Below, piece after piece: positions 32,063-39,799 of a DNA stretch of 41,341 nt. The stretch's first letter is position 1, and each line of letters starts with the position of its first letter. A program made the translations under genes and the position numbers. Where the stretch lies: assembly GCA_019118245.1 (NCBI GenBank), contig DWZJ01000063.1, positions 1-41,341 of the forward strand. The letters are read 5' to 3'. The DNA comes from Candidatus Oscillibacter excrementigallinarum (GTDB taxonomy: Bacteria; Bacillota; Clostridia; Oscillospirales; Oscillospiraceae). The notes below the pieces were generated by a model, which was given only the letters and a program-made list of their open reading frames with translations, was not told the origin of the DNA and searched no databases.

Positions 32063-32554
32063 TCATCCTTCCTTCTTTTCCGTCATCTCCCGCACCAGGG
32101 GCACGATGGATGCGGGCAGGTATTTCTCCAGCGGCTGGTGATAGCGGATCATCTCCCGGGCCATGGAGGAGCTGAAATGCTGGTATGCCGCGCTGGCGGG
32201 CAGCAGCAGCGTCTCAAGCTCCGGGTGGATCCCCCGGTTGATGAGGGCCATCTGGTACTCCACATCGAAGTCCGTGGTGTTGCGCACGCCCCGGACGATG
32301 GCGCAGGCGCCGTGACGCACCGCGAAGTCCGCCAGCAGGCCGGGCCACAGCTCCGCCTCCACATTGGGCAGGTCCGCCACCGCCGTCCGCACCAGCAGGA
32401 GCTTCTGCTCCGGGGTGAACATCTGGTTCCGCTTTTCCGCGTTGGGGCTGACGCAGACGCAGATCCGGTCAAAGCAGCCGGCCGCCCGCCGGATGATGTC
32501 CAGATGCCCCAGGGTGATGGGGTCGAACGTGCCGGAACAAATCGCTGTTCTCAT
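32063..32554 (-). CDS. coaD: Pantetheine-phosphate adenylyltransferase
   Basis: 163 residues. Adenylylates 4'-phosphopantetheine to dephospho-CoA, the penultimate step in coenzyme A synthesis. The nucleotidyltransferase motif TxGH (T14-H17, SGTFDPITLGHLD) and the C-terminal SSSMARE (ISSxxxR-type) are present. It follows rsmD by four bases, a pair conserved in many bacteria. Confidence 0.96.
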   Translation of the reverse strand: MRTAICSGTFDPITLGHLDIIRRAAGCFDRICVCVSPNAEKRNQMFTPEQKLLLVRTAVADLPNVEAELWPGLLADFAVRHGACAIVRGVRNTTDFDVEYQMALINRGIHPELETLLLPASAAYQHFSSSMAREMIRYHQPLEKYLPASIVPLVREMTEKKEG

Positions 32555-32558
32555 GGGG

Positions 32559-33122
32559 TCATTCCTCGTTTTCTTGGTCTGGGTCCCGGCAGATCACCGT
32601 CACCGCGATCTTGCCGTACCGATAGGTGCGCCGCACCCGGTAGGGGGCCTCCGGCGGCGGGAGGCGCCGGTCCGCCGGATGTTCTGCCACAATTATACCA
32701 TGGGGATTGAGAATGTCAAACGCCGTCAGGCGGCTGACGGCCGGCTCCAGCAGGCCCGCGGCGTAGGGCGGGTCCAGCAGCACGATGTCGAACCGCTCCT
32801 TCAGCGCGGCCAGGAACTCCATGGAGTCCCCCGCCACCACCCGGGCCCGGTCCGAGAGCTCCGTCAGCTTCAGGTTCTCCCGGATCAGCTTCACCGCGTC
32901 CGCCCGCCGGTCCACGAACACGGCGGAGGCCGCCCCCCGGCTGAGGCACTCGATGCCCAGCTGGCCGGTGCCCGCGAACAGGTCCAGCACCCGGCGGCCC
33001 TCGATCTCAAACTGGATGGCGCTGAACAGTCCCTCCTTCACCCGGTCGGTGGTGGGGCGGGTCTCCATGCCCTCCAGCTCCTTCAGGCGGCGGCCCCGGG
33101 CCGTGCCGGTGATCACGCGCAT
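32559..33122 (-). CDS. rsmD: 16S rRNA (guanine(966)-N2)-methyltransferase
   Basis: 187 residues. SAM-dependent methylation of G966 in 16S rRNA. N-terminal MRVITGTARGRRL, RPTTDRVKEGLFSAI, SAM loop DLFAGTGQLGIE and catalytic DPPY are conserved. ATG 33122 has GAGGAG at proper spacing; the frame is open much further upstream but that part lies in the promoter region. Transcribed from 33193-33221. Confidence 0.95.
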   Translation of the reverse strand: MRVITGTARGRRLKELEGMETRPTTDRVKEGLFSAIQFEIEGRRVLDLFAGTGQLGIECLSRGAASAVFVDRRADAVKLIRENLKLTELSDRARVVAGDSMEFLAALKERFDIVLLDPPYAAGLLEPAVSRLTAFDILNPHGIIVAEHPADRRLPPPEAPYRVRRTYRYGKIAVTVICRDPDQENEE

Positions 33123-33192
33123 GGCGTCTCCTCCTCTCGGTGTTCCCGGCGCGGCGCGCCGGGCGGGCGTCAAAAAGTCCCGCGATCTGTCT

Positions 33193-33221
33193 ATTTTACG
33201 GCAAGCGGACGGATTTTTCAA
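33193..33221 (-). promoter_or_regulatory. Sigma-A promoter of rsmD-coaD
   Basis: Minus strand: TTGAAA (33221-33216), 17-bp spacer, TAAAAT (33198-33193), about 70 bp ahead of rsmD. Confidence 0.6.
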
Positions 33222-33313
33222 TAGGTTTCCCCATTCCCCGCCCGGCTTTTTTGCGCCGTCCCGCCGAAAAACGCGGTCCCGGCCCCGGCCCGGCGGGCCG
33301 CGCAGTTTTATGC

Positions 33314-33342
33314 TTGTACTTTCAGGGGAAATCGTATATAAT
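33314..33342 (+). promoter_or_regulatory. Sigma-A promoter of yloU-yloV
   Basis: TTGTAC (33314-33319), 17-bp spacer, TATAAT (33337-33342), about 95 bp ahead of yloU. The GC-rich tract 33222-33313 between the two divergent promoters holds no recognisable feature. Confidence 0.7.
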
Positions 33343-33436
33343 AGTATCCTCAAAGCGCAGGCACCGGCCAGCGGCTGTTCCGGGCGGGCCGCCCGCCGCC
33401 TTTTCTGCCAATCCCTGGGAAAGAAAGGACGTTCTC

Positions 33437-33787
33437 ATGATTCAATTCAAGTCTGACCACGGCGACATCACCGTCAGCAGCGCCGTCTTCTCCAACATCA
33501 CCGGCATGGCGGCCACCAACTGCTTCGGCGTCAAGGGCATGGCCTTCCGCTCCATGACGGACGGCCTGGTGCACCTGCTGCGCCGGGAGGCCATGAGCAA
33601 GGGCGTCAGCATCACCTATCACGACGACAACTCCATTTCCATCGAGCTCCACATCATCGTGGAAAACGGCGTCAATCTCCCCGCAGTCTGCCGCTCCATC
33701 ATGAACGAGGTGCGCTATGTGGTCACCAAGAACACCGGCGTCACCGTCAAGGACGTGGACGTGTGCGTGGATTCCATGACCCTGTGA
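33437..33787 (+). CDS. Asp23/YloU family protein
   Basis: 116 residues, one Asp23/Gls24 (DUF322) domain. Typical features are an early DHGDITVSSAVFSNI stretch, a GVKGMAF loop and the C-terminal NTGVTVKDVDVCVDSM. Family members associate with the membrane in stress or with the fatty-acid kinase locus. It precedes the DAK-type gene by 16 bases, the conserved yloU-yloV pair. AAAGGA lies upstream of ATG 33437. Confidence 0.9.
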   Translation: MIQFKSDHGDITVSSAVFSNITGMAATNCFGVKGMAFRSMTDGLVHLLRREAMSKGVSITYHDDNSISIELHIIVENGVNLPAVCRSIMNEVRYVVTKNTGVTVKDVDVCVDSMTL

Positions 33788-33803
33788 GGGAGGAGCGAAT
33801 GAC

Positions 33804-35495
33804 ATGAATGACCAGATCACCGGCGCACTGTTCAAGCGGATGGTGCTCCACGGCGCGGCCGCCATCACGGCCCAGAAGCAGGCCATCAACGACCTGAACG
33901 TCTTCCCCGTGCCCGACGGCGACACGGGCACCAATATGTCCATGACCATCGCCACCGCAGTGACGGAGCTGCGCAAGACCCAGCCCGCCACCGTGGACCA
34001 GGCCGCCTCGGTCACCGCCTCCGCCCTGCTGCGGGGGGCCCGGGGCAACTCCGGCGTCATCCTCTCCCTGCTGTTCCGGGGCCTGTCCAAGGCCCTGAAG
34101 GGCCGGGAGACCGCCGACGCCGCCGCCTTCGCCGCCGCCATGCAGGAGGGCGTCTCCGCCGCCTACAAGGCGGTGATGAAGCCCGCCGAGGGCACGGTCC
34201 TCACCGTCTCCCGCCTGGCCGCCAAGCAGGCGGTGGACACGGCCGCCGCCGGGGAGACCGATTTGGAGAAGGTCCTGGAGGACGCCATCCGGGTGGGCTA
34301 CGCCGCCCTGGCCCAGACCACGGAGATGAACCCGGTGCTGAAAAAGGCCGGCGTGGTGGACGCCGGCGGCAAGGGCTACCTGCTGATCCTGGACGGCATG
34401 CTGGCGGAGCTCCGGGGGGAGCCCATGCCGGAGGCCGCCGAGGGCGAGGCGGAGCCCCAGAAGGAGAAGGCGGACTTCGCCGCCATGGCCGCCGAGGACA
34501 TCACCTTCGCCTTCGACACGGTGTTCATCGTCCGCAAGGCCATGGCCGACATCTCCTTAGAGCCCCTGCGGACCTACCTCAACAGCATCGGCGACAGCCT
34601 GGTGATCGGCGAGGACGACGAGGCCTTCAAGGTCCACGTCCACACCAACATCCCCGGCAGCGCCCTGAACGAGGCCCAGAAGTACGGCACCCTGGAGCTG
34701 GCTAAGATCGAGAATATGCGGACCCAGGCGGATGACCTGGCCGCCGGCAAGCACGTCCAGAGCACCGACGACCTGGACGCGGTGGAGGAGGCGCTGGAGT
34801 CCGCCCCGGCGGAGGAGGCCGTGGCGGCGCCGGAGAAGAAGTACGGCTTCCTGGCGGTGTGCGCCGGAGACGGGCTCGCCGCCGTGTTCCGGGACCTGGG
34901 GGCCGACGGCGTGGTGTCCGGCGGGCAGACCATGAACCCCTCCACCGAGAGCATCCTGGAGGGCGTCAACAAGATCCCGGCGGAGACGGTGTTCGTCCTG
35001 CCCAACAACGGCAACATCATCATGGCCGCCCAGCAGTGCGCCGCCCTGACGGAGAAGCAGGTGGTGGTGATCCCCACCAAGACCGTGCCCCAGGGCATCA
35101 CCGCCATGATGAACGTGGACTTCGACGCGCCGGACGCCCAGAGCATCACCGACACCATGACGGAGGCCCTCACCTCCGTCACCACGGCCCAGATCACCTA
35201 CGCCGCCCGGGACTCCGACTTTGACGGCTTCGCCATCAAGGCGGGGGACTACCTGGCGCTGGAGGAGGGCAAGCTCTTCGGCACCGACGGCTCCCTGGAT
35301 ACGCTGCTCCATAAGCTGGCGGAGGACGCCGCCGGGCGGGAGTCCTCCTTCATCTCCCTGTACTTCGGCGAGGACGTGACAGAGGCGGACGCCCAGAAGG
35401 CCGGCGCCCTGTTCGAGGAGGTGTGCCCCGGCGCGGAGGTTGCGGTCCTCCCCGGCGGACAGCCTGTGTACTATTATATCATCTCCATGGAGTGA
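33804..35495 (+). CDS. FakA/YloV-like DhaL-domain kinase
   Basis: 563 residues. N-terminal DhaL nucleotide-binding domain (about 1-205) with NVFPVPDGDTGTNM (D38, D40 bind Mg-ATP) and GARGNSGVILS, a middle domain (about 225-340), and a C-terminal DegV-like DAK1_2 region (about 345-563) with NNGNIIMAAQQ and VIPTKTVPQGITAM. In FakA of Staphylococcus this architecture phosphorylates fatty acids held by FakB proteins. No fakB gene is nearby. Full length. Confidence 0.9.
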   Translation: MNDQITGALFKRMVLHGAAAITAQKQAINDLNVFPVPDGDTGTNMSMTIATAVTELRKTQPATVDQAASVTASALLRGARGNSGVILSLLFRGLSKALKGRETADAAAFAAAMQEGVSAAYKAVMKPAEGTVLTVSRLAAKQAVDTAAAGETDLEKVLEDAIRVGYAALAQTTEMNPVLKKAGVVDAGGKGYLLILDGMLAELRGEPMPEAAEGEAEPQKEKADFAAMAAEDITFAFDTVFIVRKAMADISLEPLRTYLNSIGDSLVIGEDDEAFKVHVHTNIPGSALNEAQKYGTLELAKIENMRTQADDLAAGKHVQSTDDLDAVEEALESAPAEEAVAAPEKKYGFLAVCAGDGLAAVFRDLGADGVVSGGQTMNPSTESILEGVNKIPAETVFVLPNNGNIIMAAQQCAALTEKQVVVIPTKTVPQGITAMMNVDFDAPDAQSITDTMTEALTSVTTAQITYAARDSDFDGFAIKAGDYLALEEGKLFGTDGSLDTLLHKLAEDAAGRESSFISLYFGEDVTEADAQKAGALFEEVCPGAEVAVLPGGQPVYYYIISME

Positions 35496-35507
35496 CAGAA
35501 TTGAACC

Positions 35508-35531
35508 GGCCCGGACCTGATGGTCCGGGCC
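35508..35531 (+). terminator. Terminator after the fakA-like gene
   Basis: A perfect 10-bp stem (35508-35517 with 35522-35531), loop TGAT, followed by CTCTGTTATCTT. Placed between converging genes. Confidence 0.75.
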
Positions 35532-35536
35532 CTCTG

Positions 35537-36088
35537 TTATCTTCGGTACCAGATGAGCATGCTCAGCCGGGCCTCTTCCCGCCCCGGGTTCCGGTAGCAG
35601 TGCGGCTGGTCCGCCGGGAAGCGCAGGGAGTCGCCGGTGCCCAGGCGGTACGTCTCCTCCGGCAGGCCGATCTCCGCCTCCCCGGCAAAGACCGTCACGT
35701 ACTCCTCCGCCCCCGGCAGATGGGGCTGGGCCTCCAGACCGCCGCCGGGCAGGATGACGATGCGGTACGTCTCAAAGCCCCGCTCCTCGTCAAAGGGGAA
35801 CAAGGGATAGTTTTTGTACCGTCCCCCGTCCGCCTCCAGCGCCGGCGTGTCCGCCGCCCGCAGCAGCACCGGCCGCTCCCGGGCCGGCTCCACCAGGGAG
35901 GTAAAGGACACCCTGTAGCCGTTGGCGATCTTCCACACCAGGGAGATGGTGGGGTTCACGTCCCCCTTCTCGATCTGGGCCAGCATGCTGCGGGACACCC
36001 CCGTCAGCCGGGCGGCCTCATCCAGCGTCAGCCGCTTTTCCTCCCGGAGCCGCCGGGCGTTTTCCGATACCACCGCGTTGATCTCCAA
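35537..36088 (-). CDS. XRE-cupin transcriptional regulator
   Basis: 183 residues. N-terminal helix-turn-helix (about 1-62; LTLDEAARLTGVSRSMLAQIE, NPTISLVWKIANG) and C-terminal cupin (about 105-180; LPGGGLEAQPHLPGAEEYVTVFAGEA, GDSLRFPADQPHCYRN). Such proteins sense a small molecule through the cupin barrel. The start is TTG 36088, with AGGAGG about ten bases ahead; upstream in-frame codons lie across the divergent promoter. It probably controls the GNAT gene through the inverted repeat at 36114-36152. Confidence 0.88.
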   Translation of the reverse strand: MEINAVVSENARRLREEKRLTLDEAARLTGVSRSMLAQIEKGDVNPTISLVWKIANGYRVSFTSLVEPARERPVLLRAADTPALEADGGRYKNYPLFPFDEERGFETYRIVILPGGGLEAQPHLPGAEEYVTVFAGEAEIGLPEETYRLGTGDSLRFPADQPHCYRNPGREEARLSMLIWYRR

Positions 36089-36105
36089 ACTTTCTCCGCC
36101 TCCTA

Positions 36106-36152
36106 TTGACAAGATATTAGATTTATAATACACTATAGAGGAAATCTGATAT
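36106..36152 (+). promoter_or_regulatory. GNAT gene promoter overlapping an inverted repeat
   Basis: TTGACA (36106-36111), 17-bp spacer, TACACT (36129-36134). An inverted repeat, ATATTAGATTT (36114-36124) with AAATCTGATAT (36142-36152), matches at 10 of 11 pairs and straddles the -10 element. A regulator bound there would block this promoter and perhaps that of the divergent XRE-cupin gene. Confidence 0.65.
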
Positions 36153-36242
36153 GTTGGACTTTCAGGTGAAGAAATTGTACCTCTTTTTTCAAGAGCCGTC
36201 AATCCCCCGCCTGTCCATCCAACGGAAAGGGAGTGCATCGCC

Positions 36243-36743
36243 ATGTACACACTGGAGCTTGCCCGGGAGGCCGACGTCCCCCGCTGCGGGGAGATCCTGG
36301 ACGAGGGCAGGGCCTTCCAGCGGGCCCAGGGCTTTGTCCAGTGGACGGAGGACTACCCCAACACCGGCACCGTCCGGGAGGATGTCCGGAACCGGAAGGG
36401 CTATGTGATCCGCTCTGACGGCGCCATTGCCGCGTATCTGTGCATCGACTTCGACGGCGAGCCCGCCTATGGGGAGATCCGGGGCGCCTGGCAGACGGAG
36501 GAGCCCTATGCCGTGGTGCACCGGATGGCCTTTGCCGGCGAATTCCGGGGCCACGGGCTCACGCAGACCGCCTTCCGCCTGATCGAGGCCCTCTGCCTGG
36601 AGCGGGGCGTCCACAGCCTGCGGGTGGACACCGGCCTGGCCAACCGGCGGATGCAGCACATCCTGGAGAAAAACGGCTTTTCCCACCGGGGGACGATCTA
36701 CTTCCAGGGCGGGGAGCGCATGGCCTATGACAAATCCCTGTGA
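36243..36743 (+). CDS. GNAT family N-acetyltransferase
   Basis: 166 residues. The acetyl-CoA binding motif A is FRGHGL (about 101-106), preceded by the beta4 strand VVHRMAFAG. N-terminal QWTEDYPN segment is frequent in this GNAT subgroup. C-terminal GFSHRGTIYFQGGERMAYDK is a typical motif B region. Acceptor unknown. It is divergent from an XRE-cupin regulator, which suggests regulation by a small molecule related to its substrate (inference). A weak hairpin follows at 36754-36779. Confidence 0.88.
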   Translation: MYTLELAREADVPRCGEILDEGRAFQRAQGFVQWTEDYPNTGTVREDVRNRKGYVIRSDGAIAAYLCIDFDGEPAYGEIRGAWQTEEPYAVVHRMAFAGEFRGHGLTQTAFRLIEALCLERGVHSLRVDTGLANRRMQHILEKNGFSHRGTIYFQGGERMAYDKSL

Positions 36744-36753
36744 GGCTGCGAAA

Positions 36754-36779
36754 AGGGCCCCGGCTTTCGCCGGGGCTCT
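36754..36779 (+). terminator. Hairpin after the GNAT gene
   Basis: An 11-bp stem with one mismatch (36754-36764 with 36769-36779), loop TTTC, and no T run. Weak terminator candidate. Confidence 0.5.
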
Positions 36780-36817
36780 GGTGCGGTTCGGTTCGATTGT
36801 CCGGGCGGACGTCTCCC

Positions 36818-37402
36818 TCACAGCGCCGCCATCTGGGCGGCCACGCTCTCCTCACAGCTCCGCTGGGCCTGGAGGGTCTTGTCCATCAGCTCCTCCAGCG
36901 TCCAGCCCAGCCGCTCTGCCCCGGTGCGGATGACGTCCCGGGAGCAGCCGGCGGCGAACTTCTTGTCCTTGAACTTCTTTTTCAGGGAGCTGACCTCCAT
37001 GTCCTGGCAGCTCTTGCTGGGGCGCATCAGCGCCGCCGCGCCGATGAGGCCCGTCAGCTCGTCCGCGGCGAAGAGGACCTTCTCCATCTCCTCCGTGGGC
37101 TCCACGTCGGAGCACAGGCCGTAGCCATGGCTGCACACGGCGTGGATCAGCTCGTCGCCGCACCCGATCTCCGAGAGCAGCTCCGGGGCCTTTTTGCAGT
37201 GCTCCTCCGGCCACTTCTCAAAGTCCACGTCGTGGAGCAGGCCCACGGTGGCCCAGAAGTCCGCGTCCTCGCCATGACCCAGCTCGTTGGCGTACCACCG
37301 CATGACGCCCTCCACGGTCAGGGCGTGCTGGATGTGGAAGGGCTCGGAATTATACTTGCGCAGCAGGGCCAGGGCCTGCTCTCTCGCGGGATATGCTTTC
37401 AT
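36818..37402 (-). CDS. HD-domain protein
   Basis: 194 residues. HD metal-phosphohydrolase domain with H26, H57-D58 (GLLHDVDFEKWP) and a later conserved Asp in FAADEL. The sequence resembles HDIG-related hydrolases that lack known substrate. It lies 34 bp downstream of a DUF2461 gene on the same strand with AGGAGA before its start; the two probably form an operon. Confidence 0.86.
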   Translation of the reverse strand: MKAYPAREQALALLRKYNSEPFHIQHALTVEGVMRWYANELGHGEDADFWATVGLLHDVDFEKWPEEHCKKAPELLSEIGCGDELIHAVCSHGYGLCSDVEPTEEMEKVLFAADELTGLIGAAALMRPSKSCQDMEVSSLKKKFKDKKFAAGCSRDVIRTGAERLGWTLEELMDKTLQAQRSCEESVAAQMAAL

Positions 37403-37436
37403 CTGTGATCTCTCCTTTTGTAAAATCGTTGTCCCC

Positions 37437-38120
37437 TCAGCCGGCGTCCCGGGGGTCCGGGTCGCCCTCCAGGGTGACGAAGTAGTCGTAGTAGGGCAGC
37501 AGGAAGGTGAAGCCCTGCTTCAGATGGTCCACGATGTCCCGGCTGAACAGCTCGTCCGTCAGCTTGTCGCTGTGGCAGATGGTGAAGCTCCTGGCCCGGT
37601 ACCAGGGCTCCAGCAGCTTGGAGGGAGCCGGGGCCTTGGGGCGCTTGTAGTCCTCCGTCTCCAGCGCGAACTCCTTCTGGCGGCGGAGCCTGCGCATCAG
37701 CTTCTCCATGGTGTCCGGGTCCCGGTCGATGCGGGCCCGCAGCTTGGCCATGGTGACGGGCTTGGGCATATAGTAGCCCATGCCGCAGGTCCAGCCCTCC
37801 GGCATCAGCTCGAACCAGAAGGTGGGGTGGGCGGTCCACTCCTCCGCCGGCTGCTCGATGGAGAACCACAAACTCTCCTTGTAGGGCCCCCGGCCGTGGA
37901 GCCGCCGCATATCCCGGTAGATTCGGGTCACCTTATAGATCAGCCCCAGGTCCGGCCGCTGGGCGGCGAGGTGGTCGTAGAGCTCCTCCCCCAGCTCCCG
38001 CATGGGCTGGTAGAAGGAGCGGAGGTAACTGTCCTTGTGGGCCTCGAACCAGGTCCGCTCGTTGTTGAAGCGGATGCCCCACATGAAGTCCACGGTCTCG
38101 TCTGTAAATCCGGTAAACAT
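37437..38120 (-). CDS. DUF2461 family protein
   Basis: 227 residues, one complete DUF2461 domain: FNNERTWFEAHKDSY, KVTRIYRDMRRLHGRGPYKE, and WFELMPEGWTCGMGYYMPKP are the diagnostic segments. Cytoplasmic, Trp/Tyr-rich, function unknown. It is followed by the HD-domain gene. Confidence 0.88.
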   Translation of the reverse strand: MFTGFTDETVDFMWGIRFNNERTWFEAHKDSYLRSFYQPMRELGEELYDHLAAQRPDLGLIYKVTRIYRDMRRLHGRGPYKESLWFSIEQPAEEWTAHPTFWFELMPEGWTCGMGYYMPKPVTMAKLRARIDRDPDTMEKLMRRLRRQKEFALETEDYKRPKAPAPSKLLEPWYRARSFTICHSDKLTDELFSRDIVDHLKQGFTFLLPYYDYFVTLEGDPDPRDAG

Positions 38121-38228
38121 GATGCTCCCTCCGCAGGGTCTTCAAAATCGGGAATCAGTATAGCACATTTTTCGGGCCGGGAAAAGGGGGAAGCCGCAGA
38201 TTTTCCCGCAGCCTCCCCCGGTCCCCCC

Positions 38229-38861
38229 TCACAGCGCCCGCTCCAGCAGGGCCATCAGCGCATCCGCCTGGCGGTAGGACGCCTCCCCCAGCTCCTTCAG
38301 CAGACGCCCCAGGCAGGGGTCCGTGGTCTCCTCCCCCGCCCGCAGGTAGTTCATGCCGTTGCAGGCCTCCACATGGTACCGCTCCCGCAGGGCCGGGCAC
38401 CAGCTCCCGAGGGCGATCCGGCCGCAGGCCACGGCGGGGCGGTAGCAGGCGCCGGTGATGAGGTAGTAGGCTGTCATCAGCCGCTTCGCCGCCGCGCCGG
38501 AGGCGTTCGCCAGGTCCCGCAGGGTCCCCCGGGCAAAGGCCGGCGCCCGCCGGGCCATGGCCTGATACGTCCGCCGGTCCGCCAGTTCCGCCTCGATGAA
38601 CCCCTCGATCACCCCCAGGTCCTCCCGGGCGGCGGTGCCCATGCAGCAGGGATCCCGTTCCGCGCCAGGCAGGGTGTCCACAGCGGTGTCCGCCGCCGGC
38701 TGGGAGACCGCCGGGGCAGTACCGGCGGCCAATGCCGCCATGGCGGGGGCCGCGTCCTGCCGCAGGTCGGGATAGGGCTCCAGCTCCGGGGCCACCCGCT
38801 GCCAGATCTGGTCGTATTTGCGGAAGTCGTAGGCCTCCGGGGTATGTATGGTCTGTTCCAT
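38229..38861 (-). CDS. Ferritin-like domain protein
   Basis: 210 residues. A disordered Ala/Pro-rich N-terminal third, a DPCCMG cysteine pair (about residue 71), then a helical bundle with GFIEAELADRRTYQAMARRA (Glu residues of ferritin-like helix 1), ANASGAAAKRLMTAYYLITG, CPALRERYHVEACNGMNYL and GEASYRQADALMALLE. It resembles rubrerythrin/DUF2383-like ferritin-like proteins, but the metal ligands are incomplete by eye, so enzymatic activity is uncertain. ATG 38861 follows AGGAGG. Confidence 0.7.
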   Translation of the reverse strand: MEQTIHTPEAYDFRKYDQIWQRVAPELEPYPDLRQDAAPAMAALAAGTAPAVSQPAADTAVDTLPGAERDPCCMGTAAREDLGVIEGFIEAELADRRTYQAMARRAPAFARGTLRDLANASGAAAKRLMTAYYLITGACYRPAVACGRIALGSWCPALRERYHVEACNGMNYLRAGEETTDPCLGRLLKELGEASYRQADALMALLERAL

Positions 38862-38984
38862 CCAGGTCCCTCCTTTTCCCGCCATCGTATGTGTCCATGG
38901 AAAAAATGGTGAATGTTGCAAATGTCACATGAATGAATTTTGCCACGGGGTTAAAATATCCTTGGAAAAGAGTCCCCTTTTTCA

Positions 38985-39013
38985 TTGCTTTTTCTCACTT
39001 TTTCTGCTAGAAT
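38985..39013 (+). promoter_or_regulatory. Sigma-A promoter of sufCB
   Basis: TTGCTT (38985-38990), 17-bp spacer, TAGAAT (39008-39013), about 45 bp ahead of sufC. No clear IscR or Fur-like operator was seen. Confidence 0.6.
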
Positions 39014-39058
39014 AGGAAAACTGTGAGTATATGTACCAGCAAAGGAGGTTCCGATTTC

Positions 39059-39799
39059 ATGCTGGAATTGAAACATATCAGCTATACCGTTCGGGAGGGC
39101 GACAGCGAACTGGGCATCCTGAACGACATCTCCCTGACCATCGACGACCACCGGCTGGTGGTGTTCACCGGCCCCAACGGCGGCGGCAAGACCACCCTGG
39201 CCAAGATCATCATGGGCCTGGTGAAGCCCACCGGCGGCCAGATCCTCTGGAACGGCCGGGACATCACCGGCCTGGGCATCACCGAGCGGGCCAGGCTGGG
39301 CATCAGCTACGGCTTCCAGCAGCCCCCCCGGTTCAAGGGGCTGACGGTCCGCAGCCTGCTGACCATCGCCTCCGGGGACGAGAAGCTGTCCAAGGACCGG
39401 TGCTGCCAGTACCTGACGAAGGTGGGCCTGTGCGCCAACGACTATTTGGACCGGGAGGTGGACGCCTCCCTCTCCGGCGGCGAGGTGAAGCGCATCGAGA
39501 TCGCCACCATCCTGGCCCGCAGCAGCCAGCTGATGATCTTCGACGAGCCGGAGGCGGGCATCGACCTGTGGAGCTTCGCCCGGCTGACGGAGACCTTTGA
39601 GCAGATCCACGCCGCCGGCACCGCCACCATGATCATCATCTCCCACCAGGAGCGCATCATCTCCCTGGCGGACGAGGTCATCGTGGTGGGCGACGGGGAA
39701 CTGCGCCACCGGGGCAGCCCGGCGGAGATCCTGCCCCAGATCCTGGCGGACACCCTGGGCGGGTGCCCGGTCCTGACGAAAGAAGGTGCTGCCGTATGA
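39059..39799 (+). CDS. sufC: Fe-S cluster assembly ATPase SufC
   Basis: 246 residues, ABC ATPase. Walker A GPNGGGKTT (38-46), Q-loop FQQPP, signature SLSGGE (137-142), Walker B with D162-E163 (LMIFDEPEAG) and switch His in IISHQE. SufC supplies ATP-driven motion to the SufB scaffold; it has no membrane partner. ATG 39059 has AAAGGAGG ten bases upstream. It overlaps sufB. Confidence 0.93.
   Translation: MLELKHISYTVREGDSELGILNDISLTIDDHRLVVFTGPNGGGKTTLAKIIMGLVKPTGGQILWNGRDITGLGITERARLGISYGFQQPPRFKGLTVRSLLTIASGDEKLSKDRCCQYLTKVGLCANDYLDREVDASLSGGEVKRIEIATILARSSQLMIFDEPEAGIDLWSFARLTETFEQIHAAGTATMIIISHQERIISLADEVIVVGDGELRHRGSPAEILPQILADTLGGCPVLTKEGAAV

Noticed and set aside
33123-33436. Small gene in the 314-bp divergent gap between rsmD and yloU
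   Set aside because: The gap is explained by two divergent promoters and GC-rich spacer; frames there are upstream extensions without ribosome sites.
38862-39058. Riboswitch or Fe-S-responsive leader ahead of sufC
   Set aside because: The leader after the predicted start is only about 40 bases and shows no conserved structure or known operator.
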